Assembly (NCBI RefSeq): GCF_905220365.1
Contig: NC_061135.1
Coordinates: forward strand, 141,501 to 205,500
Length of the DNA: 64,000 bases
Direction: 5' to 3'
Source: Vanessa cardui
Lineage: Eukaryota; Arthropoda; Insecta; Lepidoptera; Nymphalidae
Positions within the stretch are counted from its first letter, which is position 1; each line of letters starts with the position of its first letter. This document shows positions 33,115 to 43,130 of the stretch, piece after piece. The translations under genes were made by a program, and so were the position numbers. Under the pieces are notes generated by a model. The model had not been told where the DNA came from. It ran no database searches and was given only the letters and a program-made list of their open reading frames with translations.

Positions 33115-34164
33115 GAGAGGGCAAGATAGTTTTATTATATTAATTTCTTTCTGAGACAGGAGAGAGTTTCACAAACGAAAAACTTGACGACTAAAGAAGT
33201 TACAGCAATATGAAGTCAAATGAAGAAGCAAAGTCTCTTAAAAGCGAACACTTCGTAACTTCCCTGTCTTAAAACTAGGAGCAACTTAAGCGACCAGGTG
33301 ACCGGGACCTTTAATAAATAAAGCTGTGGATTAACTAGTTATCGTGAGTAGCAACGAGTATAACTTTTATCTGTAGCAGTGACGAACTTACCAACTTACT
33401 GATGTACGACTGTGCTTATCGTATCTAATGTTTTATAGCGATTGCCAGAAATTTGAAATATTATTTATGTAGTCTAATGTCAAAATATACTTCACTAAGA
33501 AAATCTTTTGCACGATATCAGTAAATGTAGAGCTAGACAAGACTGATGATATAAATTATCTTAATCTTACAACGTCGCCTGCAAGTATTATTACAGTCGT
33601 TTATTTCAGTACAACCGTTTCGCTCAACACTCCATATTAATACTGTTGCAAATAAAAAAGACGTAACTCAGACGCGACTTTATTGTCAATCGTTCTTCAA
33701 TAATCACAATCAATGATCTGAATGGCGACAATGAAACAATCGCGAGCGCGACTTGTACTAAGAGAAATTCAGCGTCGGAACTCCAACAATGCCGCTCTAA
33801 CGAGCGCCCATTACGGCGATAAGTGTAATGGATCAAAAGCAAAACAAAGTGTTCTGTAATTGCCCCTCGACAATATTAATAGTTTTGATTTTATCAATAA
33901 GCGAGGCCTGCGGGGCGCGGGGCGGCTCGCGCTTAATGGAGCCGAGGTGAGACTGGTAAATACCGCCGTAATTCATCATTGCTGTTTGCTCCTTGATACT
34001 AACCTGGGAGTTTATTTTACATGAATTCGTGTTTGCTTTGACCGTTACGAATATTATTGATGTTGTAATTTGTTTGGATTTGTATAAAATATCTCTCAAC
34101 TAATTTATGCATTATGCTTTGAGATGATTTATGTTGAGTAAAGATGAGTAATGCTACGCCGATG
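33115..34164. other. Unique DNA with GC-richer block at about 33690-33960
   Basis: No repeat. Short minus-strand ORFs at 33624-33842 and 33833-34099 lack domains. The 33900-33960 part (GGCCTGCGGGGCGCGGGGCG) is GC-rich. Confidence 0.3.
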
Positions 34165-34300
34165 TGTCAAAGAAGGGAGCCCTTGTACAAGGGACATAAT
34201 AACTTAGTTCTCAAGGTTGGTGGCAGATTGAGCAGGCAAGGAAATTAGGAAGGTGCCAATTTCTATGGACGGTGGTAGGCACAGGTTTCCAACTTGACAA
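34165..34300 (+). mobile_element. Repeat R 3' portion
   Basis: CAAGGGACATAATAACTTAG, TTCTCAAGGTTGGTGGCAGA and CAATTTCTATGGACGGTGGT match the plus-oriented 3' half of repeat R. Confidence 0.65.
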
Positions 34301-35404
34301 TCCACCTAAATATTTCATGAAAAATTATGTTTATACAAATTGGTTTGAGTTGTAATTTCATTGTGAAACGGGGATTAAAATTTGTCGACGGATTATGTAT
34401 TCAAAGTTAAGTAATTAAGGTCTAAATTGAAAAGGGAATTGGTAAAATTTTATCGTTACAGCCAGTTATCGGATCACCCGTTTCACGGGGAACGATTGTT
34501 TGCTTGCTCGAATTTTGGAATCAGTGATATTTTCTAAAGTATTCATGCAAATGATATCGCGCACACGACTATGTTAATCCATATGAATTGGCCAAGTTAC
34601 CTCTATCCGAACGAGAATTAATGATGAATTGAAATAAAATTGGAAAAATGGCTTTGCAATAATAATTAAACCTATAGTTTTTTACTAATTTGTAATATTT
34701 AAAAGAAGTTATGATTAATTTACATTAAAAGCTAGACACAAGTTAACATTGCACTTTTCCTTAGAGTTTTATGAAACAAACGTTTATTTCATTAAATCGA
34801 TAAAATTATCTTCACGGTTCAGTCATTTCGTATGAAATATTTACAATTTAACAAATAGTATTACATAGAAAACCTTCCTCGTTTATCGCTCTTCCAATCC
34901 TTGAAAACCGCATTAAAATCCATTTAGTGGTTTTGTAAAAACAAAGACACAGGCGGAATCGGAGAGCGACTTTGCGTTATTCTACTTATTGATTTAGGTA
35001 GCGTGGTTTTTGTTCCGTTCGCTCGGTTCAAAATAATTAAGAAACTTGCGGCAAGTTTAATTAACTTCGAAAAGTAATAAATAAATGTAAATGTCACCTA
35101 TTGGATTCCCAATTAACTATCATTATAATTGTAAATAGCTTATATTACTATACATTAGTTCGTTTTAAATAATTACATCGTTATGAATAAGAAATTCAAG
35201 ACAAACAGTATGTATCAACGTAAGCGAAACGTTGCTTTAGACAGCGAAGTTAGGATACATCCTATCTAAAGGGAATTTCGAAATATTCTAAAAATACCTT
35301 TTCAATATGTATGCATACTAGCTGTACCTGTAGTAGCTGACAATACGATGGTGTTCGATGATCACTAACAAAAACTTTGACAGTGTAAAAATATCAATCA
35401 TTCT
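34301..35404. other. Unique DNA, candidate conserved non-coding stretch
   Basis: About 1.1 kb free of recognised repeats. It has alternating TAATTA-type AT motifs and moderately GC-rich parts (for example GTTCCGTTCGCTCGGTTCAA at about 35010-35030). No ORF of interest. Possible intronic enhancer DNA; inference only. Confidence 0.3.
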
Positions 35405-35530
35405 TTATAAATCCCCAGCGCACAACCTTGTAACCCTTGGGAATTGAGATGTTATCTCCCTTGTGCCCGCAGTTATTCTGGTTAACTCACCCTAACACAA
35501 AAATACTGAGTATTGCTGATTAGCAGGTGA
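35405..35530 (-). mobile_element. Repeat R fragment
   Basis: CACAACCTTGTAACCCTTGG, GAATTGAGATGTTATCTCCC, TTGTGCCCGCAGTTATTCTG, then ACTCACCCT and AAAATACTGAGTATTGCTG, in minus-oriented repeat R order. Confidence 0.65.
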
Positions 35531-35935
35531 ATCCTTATCTAGTATACGTATAACAGTATATTATGTTACTGTATGTATTTTTACGTCATCACATATAAAC
35601 TACCGAAAAGTCTAAGTCTATAATAATCAATCGATGGGAACTAGTCGGAAGATTATAGGCAGATTATATTCCGTTAATGCTTCCCTTTTTTTCTTGAGTG
35701 AGCTGTAACGGTACCCAGACGCGTAACAGCTAGTATTATACATGTAAAGTAAATTTGTTTTGTTGGAGAAAGTAGCCAATTTTGGTTTTCAAATATTCTA
35801 CTGCGAATATTGAAAGAAAATACTAGCAGTAAGTAGTAAAGTCATCTTTTGACTGATATTCATTTCTCAAGTAGTAGTATTATTTAATTATTGACGATTC
35901 AAAAACGCTTCATTGTGAAGTTTACTTGAATAAAA

Positions 35936-36750
35936 TTCAAACTCAAACTTAAACTCAAATAACTTTATTCAATATAGAAGCATTACACTTTCTTATTGAT
36001 GGTCAATTGAAACACTACCACCGAAAATACCCTGACCTGAGAAGAACCGGCGAAAGAAACTCAGCGGGTGTTTTTTTTTTGTTTGTCTTATGTATTATAT
36101 AAATAAACAATTTAATATGAGATGAAATAGCCAGGAGGCGTTCGTTTCATTCCCAAGGTGTGCTATCGATCATAAACTCATTAATTGTTTTATAACCTTT
36201 TGCACACAAGCGTTCCTTAATAATTTTTTTAAATTTGGCAACAGAGGCATTTTGAAAGCTTTCTGGGATCCTGTTGTAAAACCGTATACATTGCCCCACA
36301 AAGGAGTTACTGACTCTACGCAGTCAAGTAACAGGAGTAACAAGTTTATGTTTGTTCCTTGTACCAATGTTATGAGTATCACATTTTCTCATGAAATCAT
36401 TAATATTTTTTCGTACATACATAACATTAGAGAATATATATTGAGAAGTAACAGTCAATATCTTGATTTCTTTAAATTTATTCCTTAACGATTATTTAGC
36501 ACCTAGGTTATAGATTGCGCGAATAGCCCTCTTCTGTAGCACAAATATGGTATGGATAGCGGCTGCATTGCCCCACAGCATAATACCGTATGACATTATA
36601 CTATGAAAGTAACTGAAATATACTAAGCGAGCCGTATCAACATCGGTACATAATCTAATTTTTTTGACCGCGAATGCCGCAGAACTCTGTCTACTCGCCA
36701 ATCCGTTAATATGGGGGCCCCATTGCAACTTGGCATCATTGAATTGATTT
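35936..36750 (-). mobile_element. Non-LTR retrotransposon, 5'-truncated, C-terminal RT region plus 3' UTR
   Basis: Minus strand: starts abruptly inside the reverse transcriptase C-terminal region at about 36750, runs to a TGA at 36149-36147, then a 3' UTR with CTGAGTTTCTTTCGCCGGTT and GGTAGTGTTTCAATTGACCA, and ends in a TTTGAG/TTTAAG hexamer-like tail next to 35936. Extreme 5' truncation with a simple repeat tail is the normal outcome of target-primed reverse transcription. Family is Jockey/CR1-like by its C-terminal motifs. Confidence 0.85.
36147..36745 (-). pseudogene. Reverse transcriptase C-terminal fragment (Jockey/CR1-type non-LTR element)
   Basis: The frame just below 36745 reads KLQWGPHINGLASRQSSAAF, continues with a TARLVYFSYFHSIMSYGIML segment and reaches VLQKRAIRAIYNLGAK. 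These are the hallmark motifs of the C-terminal thumb/connection region of insect non-LTR reverse transcriptases. After a frame change near 36490, the last piece reads AKFKKIIKERLCAKGYKTIN and ends STPWE plus stop. The YxDD catalytic region and endonuclease are absent because of truncation. The ATG at 36788 is in flanking DNA and is not a real start. Confidence 0.85.
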
Positions 36751-37029
36751 GATTCAAGAAGTGATTTTGAAAAATGAATAGCAATCAAAAGTATGTATGC
36801 GTTACATGCGTGCTTAGATTTATTGATTTTTTTTTCTATATTGTCTATGTATTATATACAAAAATATTTCTGTCGAATCACTGTATCAATTTAAAAAAAA
36901 ACCCGCATCAAAAATCGTTGCGTAATTTGAAAGATCTAGGCAAACATAGGGACATACAGCGGTAAGCGACATTGTTTTATACTGTGTAAAGATAATGATG
37001 TTTCTTGAATTAGGTAAAGTAGTAAAGTG
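36751..37029. other. Unique AT-rich spacer
   Basis: No recognised features between the truncated retrotransposon and SINE-A. Confidence 0.3.
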
Positions 37030-37328
37030 AATAAAGTAACAGCCTGTAAATTTCCCACTTCTGGACTAAGGCCTACTCTTCCGATAAGGAGAGGGTTTGG
37101 AACATATTCCACCACGCTGTTCCAATGCGGGTTGGTGGAATGCACATGTGGCAAAATTTCGATGAAATTAGACACATGCAGGTTTCCTCACGATGTTTTC
37201 CTTCACCGTCGAGCACGAGATGAATTGTAAACACAAACTAAGCACATATATGTATAGTCGTGCTTGCCTGGGTTTGAACCCGAAATCATGGGTTAATAAG
37301 CACGCCTTCTAACCACTGGGCCACACAC
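37030..37328 (-). mobile_element. SINE-A, near-full-length
   Basis: AGTAACAGCCTGTAAATTTC, GGAGAGGGTTTGGAACATAT, TCCACCACGCTGTTCCAATG, GACACATGCAGGTTTCCTCA, CAAACTAAGCACATATATG, the B-box region GCCTGGGTTTGAACCCGAAA and the head to AACCACTGGGCC, followed by a CA repeat. Internal promoter boxes appear intact. Confidence 0.85.
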
Positions 37329-38144
37329 ACACACTTTTTAAATTTGGTACAAGCAAGTATTATAATGATATATATAATGAGTATGAACGCAAGCATTACA
37401 CTATATGTATATACGACACGCCCGTGTTGTGTCAATACATCTCAGCGGCTCACGAGAGTATTTTCAGTTTACTCAACAACTTGCAATACGTCCGAAAATA
37501 TAAGTCCAATTGAAAATGAAATGATGTTTCATTTTTACAGAACATGTTTCACGTTACTATGTTATTTATTTTGATTAGGATGGATAAATTGTAACAGCTT
37601 CTGAATCATCTGAAGCCCCTCCTATTTTTTAAGGAATCAATTCTGGCTTGATTGACATGGAACGGTAATTTCTCGACCAAATAAATAAATAAATAAACAC
37701 GACAGGTTTCCTTAAGTAATTTTCTCTAACCACCACTAAGATACATTTTATGCTCAACAACACCCTTAAACACAAGTGAAGCCGCGGTCGACAACTAGTA
37801 TGTATATAATATACGCATTAGAAGTTCATGGAACTGATAAAAAATAATACACTCACTACACTCAACACACGCACACATATACAGTATGGATCATTGATGA
37901 TTTACGTTCGTACGGTCATGACAATACACGTTACGTCAGATTTATAAATTAATAAATTAATGTTTGAAATTCAGTACTTTTATTATAATAATATCATCCA
38001 TTATTATAAGATATCATCCAGCTGAGCCTCTCTCGAGTTAATACATTGAGAATTGAGCGACTGCTAGTCGATAAGAATAAAACTATGGCCTGAAAGACTA
38101 TTGAAACATTACGATGTGAATTATAAAAAATTTATTTCTTATAA
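37329..38144. other. Unique AT-rich DNA with an AAAT microsatellite
   Basis: No gene recognised. An (AAAT)n run lies at about 37680-37697 after ATTTCTCGACC, possibly the tail of a very short or old retroposon. The 76-codon ORF at 37344-37574 has no domain. Confidence 0.3.
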
Positions 38145-38516
38145 TTTTTTATAAATAAAAAAAAAACCGCCTTCAAAAATGAACTAAAAAGAAAAAAATA
38201 ATCAGTTACATCCATAACCAATTTACGATTTTTTAATCACCTCTCAAAGTCGGTGCCAACATTGCTAATATAGGTACCTACATAATACACAATACATACA
38301 TACAAAAACTAAATCTATTTATTGTATAGATGACACCATTAGACAAACCTTACTATCGATACAAATTAAATGATTTCAATATAGGAATTTATTTACTTTG
38401 TTGGCACCGACTTCAAAAGGTGATTAAGAAATCGTAAATTGGTTATGGATGTAACTGATTATTTTTTTCTTTTTAGTTCATTTTTGAAGGCGGTTTTTTT
38501 TTTATTTATAAAAAAT
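38145..38516. repeat. Long-arm inverted repeat within element P copy 2
   Basis: Arms 38145-38260 and 38401-38516 with a centre of about 140 bp, matching the hairpin of copy 1 in the same position inside the element. The hairpin was therefore already part of element P before the two copies arose. Confidence 0.8.
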
Positions 38517-39227
38517 TATTTACTGCTTTTCAGTGTTGTTTTGCTATTTATAATTACAATTGGTAGTGTTTGTCATTCACTTTATTATACTCAGTACATT
38601 TCGGCTTTCGACTCTAAACATAACTGAACGCCGTTTCAATACGATGTGGACTGCAACTCAAATTAAGCGTTACCTAAGTTACAATAGCCTAATGTTAACT
38701 GCTTATCGCCAATTAGACAATACCATTTTTTCCCGATGCAATGCTGTTAATCATTGAGGAGTTCTCCTGATAGTCCACCATCAGCTAGACTTCATCATAG
38801 GCATGTTTACTAACATCAATTGCTTGACGACTATCTTAAAGAAATAGAACTAAACCCGTAAAATAGTTACTTACTAATAGGTTCTGATTACCAGTTGTGG
38901 TCTTCATCATCAGTTCCACTTCATCAAATGTCACTTTTCGTGAGCATATGACCAAGGCACTTCGAATAAAACCGAAATCACTATAGGTTTGCCTATAAAA
39001 TTTGAGGAGTTCCCTCGATTTCTCCAGGATCCCATCATCAGATCCTGATCTCCTGACAATGGGACCACCTGTAAAACATGCCCTTTCAAACAAAAAAAGA
39101 ATTGTCAAAATCGGCCCAGCCATCTTCGAGTAATTCGGTAACATACATAAAAAATAAAAAAAAAAAAAAAAAAAAAAAGGCCCCGACGAATTGAGAACCT
39201 CCTCCTTTTTTTGAAGTCGGTTAAAAA
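38145..39227 (-). mobile_element. Element P, copy 2 (inverted relative to copy 1)
   Basis: Reverse complement of 30438-31515, with the same terminal CCGACTTCAAAAAAAGGAGG, a homopolymer run of 23 A (39156-39178), the same 102-codon ORF (39144-38836 on the minus strand) and the same internal long-arm hairpin (38145-38260 with 38401-38516). Over the 309-nt ORF I count five substitutions between copies. The two copies face each other about 6.6 kb apart. Confidence 0.8.
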
Positions 39228-40352
39228 TGTTTTCTCTTCATTCAACGTATTTTATTATCGACTGAAGGCTTATTTGAATACATTCAATCTTTTGATCTTT
39301 CGACGTATAATTTTTATTTTCATTTACCACTGAAAACATCAAAGATCGCTCTATACAGCCGTATACAAATATGTTACGGCGCACATACTTCGATCTGTTT
39401 TTCCATCGCCCCATATTCGAATCCTAAACCTCGGCGAAATCCTTGGGAAATGTCGGATAATACCGCGCTCAAAGCGAGGGAAACGTTTTTCGAACTGATT
39501 TCACGTTTTACCGACCTTATTTTCTTAGAGATTTTACGGTCACACACCGAAATTGCTAAAAGTAATCCCACTTAAAGTTGCCTTATGTAAATTATATTTG
39601 AAATAAATTATCTCGTAAGTTTCGCTACTTTCTATCTTTATATATGTGTGTGTGTGTGTGTGTGCAAGTAAATGCTGTTCATGGATATCACTGTGTGAGG
39701 TTTGTACAATCGAACGAGATTGCTAAAAATGAAGTGATTACTTAATTAAGTACATAACTTAGCGTATCATATAAGGTTGAGAATATTAATCGCAAATTAT
39801 TAGATTAAATATAAGAGCTTTCTATGTAAGGTTATATGAAACTACTGTAGGAAAAAAATACAAAATGTTTTTGTTATTCGAATTTTTACTAAACTTCAGC
39901 AAAGTAATAAACTGAAATAAGGGTAACTTTTTTGCTGTAGGGACTTTTTCTCAAAGAGTTTTAAAGAACAGTCCGAATAAATTGTCTAAAAACTTAGTGG
40001 TTCCGCTAGTGAACCAAATGTATTAAAGGTAAAGCCTCTATTTATTACAGAAGCGTTACAGTTGCTTATTTACCATAAAATCCACTGGAATGAAAAGATT
40101 TTGAAACTTCATAATTTGATTTACAATCGAATGAAATATATTTTATTTTTATTGAACAATTTACTTGTTCTGTGAATTACGTGATACGTGGTCATTGTTT
40201 AACGATCGTGTCTGCTGTTTGGTCGGAAACGAAATGCAGCAAATAACTTAAATATTCCGATATACTCGTAGCTTCGTGATGTATTGATTAGTAAATTTGA
40301 TTGATTTGCACCAATATTTAGATTTTGTTCATTCAAATTTACTTTTAATTAT
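39228..40352. other. Unique DNA with GC-richer block and TG microsatellite
   Basis: 39365-39550 is GC-richer with a 65-codon minus ORF lacking family features. (TG)10 at 39645-39664 is listed separately. Otherwise AT-rich unique DNA. Confidence 0.3.
39645..39664. repeat. (TG)10 microsatellite
   Basis: Uninterrupted dinucleotide run of ten units. Confidence 0.95.
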
Positions 40353-40360
40353 CAAAATAG

Positions 40361-40694
40361 CTGAGATGGCCCAGTGGTTAGAACGCGTGAATCTTAACCG
40401 ATGATTGCGGGTTCAAATCCAGACAAGCACCACTATATATATACATGTGCTTAATTGGTGTTTAAAATTTATCTCGTGCTCAGCGGTGAAGTAAGACATC
40501 GCGAGGAAACACGCATGTGTCTAATTTCATCGAAATTCTGCCACTATGCATTCCACCAACCCGCACTGGAAAAGCGTAGTGGAATATGTTGCAAACCCTG
40601 TTAATGGAAGAGGAGGCCTTCTTCTTCTTCTTCTTATCTCAGCAATGGGAAATGTACAGGCTGTTATTTTACTTACTTTTATTTTTACTTTTAG
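40361..40694 (+). mobile_element. SINE-A, full-length, with 8-bp target duplication
   Basis: CTGAGATGGCCCAGTGGTTA head, B-box GCGGGTTCAAATCC, CTTAATTGGTGTTTAAAATT, GGTGAAGTAAGACATCGCGA, then a (CTT)n expansion at 40618-40635 inside the normally GGAGGCCTTA-like region, AGCAATGGGAAATGTACAGG and a TTTTACT-rich tail. CAAAATAG lies directly on each side (40353-40360 and 40695-40702). Confidence 0.9.
40618..40635. repeat. CTT microsatellite inside SINE-A
   Basis: Six CTT-like units inserted at the GGCCTT motif near the SINE-A 3' end; probably grew by slippage after insertion. Confidence 0.85.
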
Positions 40695-40702
40695 CAAAAT
40701 AG

Positions 40703-41327
40703 TGTAGTGCACTATTTTAAATTGAATAACTTAAATTATTAAAATCAGTGCATATATAAAAACGTAATTAACAGTGTACAATATTAGCTAAGAATAGACT
40801 TTCAAAATGATCTATTGTTTATGCAATAAATACAAAACTTAAGAATTAAAAAAATATATAATTTATTGTTAATATAAACGTATAATACAAAAAAAAAACA
40901 ACCAATAAATGAATTTGCAATAAATTGAATAAAAGCGTAGATCACTTTTAAATATAATATTATTTGAGTAACATATAAATCCACGTTACGTTTGTCTCGT
41001 TCGAATTACTTAAACGTGTTTATTTGTATTACTGAACAGAAAAATACACGATGACTGTAAGTGTTTTACGCACAACACGTTATCTCGACTGAGCAGCGCG
41101 TCTTAGCGTATGTATTTGTCATGTAAATGTATTTCATCGTATATTTATATTGGAAGAACTTGGAGATTTGTGTAACTCTTTCTTTAAAACAAAATCCTTT
41201 TTATGTCTCATGAATAACGAAAAAGTTCCCACGTATATGACATTATATCACACTATGTGTGGCAGATGTGTGATGTGTCTTTTTCGACCGTCATTCAGTA
41301 TATCATGGCTTATCTACATTAACAACT
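40703..41327. other. Unique AT-rich DNA
   Basis: No gene or repeat recognised. Confidence 0.3.
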
Positions 41328-41482
41328 AGCGCGCACTGGTAACTTTTGTCACGGTGACTGTTTCGTCACTCTTGTCAAGTCCGTGAATATGTACAGATGC
41401 AGACACAAATGTCACGTCGTAATGTGCGCGCACCTCCATACATACGAAACAGTCACCGTGACAAAAGTTCCCAGTGCGCGCT
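41328..41482. repeat. 39-bp near-perfect inverted repeat with 77-bp centre
   Basis: AGCGCGCACTGGTAACTTTT at 41328 onward pairs with 41444-41482 read in reverse; 38 of 39 positions match. The arms include GTCACGGTGAC, which is itself palindromic. Could be a small MITE or a foldback; no target duplication was found. Confidence 0.8.
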
Positions 41483-41640
41483 GGTTCTTATAACTTTGTC
41501 TGTCTGTCTGTCGCTCTTTGATGAAATTAAGTATAAAGAAAACTTCAACTCCAAGAAAAGAAATAGCCTAAGCTATACATTTTTAGGCTGACACACAACA
41601 ACTAACACCCTAACGAACGAAACCGCGGGCGACTACTACT
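41483..41640 (+). mobile_element. Dispersed repeat fragment (CTGTCTGTCTGTCGC ... CCGCGGGCGAC)
   Basis: CTGTCTGTCTGTCGCTCTTT near the start and ACGAAACCGCGGGCGACTAC at the end resemble a very common lepidopteran repeat whose 3' end reads ACGAAGTCGCGGGC. Together with the inverted repeat at 41328 it may form one decayed element. Confidence 0.45.
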
Positions 41641-42743
41641 TTTATATAAGAGTGAAATGTTAATATGTAGTTTTTAGAACATGTCGCTTAAAGCAAATGT
41701 AGTTATTAAAACAGTCTGTTGTAATTCCAACAGATGTAACTCCTGGGTCGCAGCTTACTTTTGGCTCGGATGGAGTAAATGTTTGTAACAAAATACACTT
41801 ATTTCACTGATATTTTAATTAATCACACTAATCCCGTAAGCGCCTACTTCGCTCTTAAAGCCTTTCAGTACTCACAGGTGCGAATAATAAAGTTAAAAAA
41901 GATTATTATTATTAATAACTCTTAAAATTTATGATTTTGTAAGCCAGTAAGAATTAAAGCCAAGCTATAAATAAATACAGGTAAAACTGCTTTTATTTTG
42001 TGTTTTAAAGGTTACTGGCATTTTCTGATCTTTTAACATTTCACTAGAAGCTTAAAATGTTATTTTTGTTTATTGATAATTTTGTTTAGCTTTCTAATAT
42101 AATGAAGATTGTATTCGTTCTACTTGGAAACTGTTATTTTTCTCCTCAATGAAAAAGTTATTAACACATTGACTACGCATATTTTCTTGTCAATTAACTA
42201 AATGGGTCTTTTTAAAATGAAAACGATATTTATGAGATAGTTTCGAACAAATAATTAATATATATTTAACAGGCGAATGATTAATGAAGACAATAAAATT
42301 GAAAAGACTGAAATATCTAAAGCGATAACCACTTGATTCTGTAATAAATAATATATAAACGTTAACTTCTAGACTGTTTGCCGACAGCCAGTTAGTCAGC
42401 GACAATTTAATTTTCTGACCCAATTTTGTAAACTAACACAAAATCGGCAACTATTTAAACGGACGAATTTGCGTTGACAATGAAACGAAATTTGTATCAC
42501 TCTCTGAATAATTCAAAGGTTCACGAGTTCGGCCGCGATAAGTGGCCACTTACTAACATTATTACATTACACTCGTGGTTATGCGACACCGCCACACACG
42601 CCGTCGCCGTGTGGACAGTCTCTGTTACGATTGTACGCGACAACACAAAACAAACGAATACTTCATAAGATCTGAACTCTTGTGAAATGTTTTCACTTGA
42701 CTGCTCTCTATATTAACTTAATTTTTTTTTAATGTTGAAAAAT
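41641..42743. other. Unique AT-rich DNA
   Basis: No gene recognised. 42520-42620 is GC-richer. Short ORFs at 42190-42423 and 42474-42668 lack domains. Confidence 0.3.
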
Positions 42744-42886
42744 AGTAACTACTGAGTTTCTTACCGGTTCTTCTCGGTAGAATCTACTTTCCGAACCGGT
42801 GGTAGCTTCACTTAATTGTTAAATGACGATTCAAAAGTGCCTGCAAAAACCCACTTGAATAAAGTATATTTTGATTTGATTTGATA
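42744..42886 (+). mobile_element. Non-LTR retrotransposon 3' end fragment
   Basis: ACTGAGTTTCTTACCGGTTC, TTCTCGGTAGAATCTACTTT, CCGAACCGGTGGTAGCTTCA, then CCACTTGAATAAAGTATATT and a TTTGATTTGATTTGAT tail. Same family and orientation as 1567-1710 but better preserved. Only the 3' UTR remains. Confidence 0.7.
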
Positions 42887-42989
42887 ACTTCAAAAACTAA
42901 ACGAGCAATATATATGATTCTTTAACTGATACTATCTATATACATGAGGCAAAATTATATTTCAGTTTAAAAAAAAGAGAACATATAGA

Positions 42990-43130
42990 TTAATACCGCA
43001 ACAATAAAGCACGCAGGTTTCATAAGACACATACATTCCTTCACCGCTGATCATAATATACGCAAATTAACAATGAGAACTGTTATCTAGATTTGAACCG
43101 GTGATTTGCAGTTAAGATTGATTAATTGTA
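42990..43130 (-). mobile_element. SINE-A, heavily degraded 5' half
   Basis: GCAGGTTTCATAAGACACAT, TTCCTTCACCGCTGATCATA and a decayed B-box region (TAGATTTGAACCGGTGATTT) in SINE-A minus order. Strong decay suggests an old copy. Confidence 0.5.

Noticed and set aside
36492..36788. ATG at 36788 as start of an RT-like gene
   Set aside because: The first dozen or so codons lie in flanking DNA; the retrotransposon sequence begins abruptly near 36745, so the ATG is accidental.
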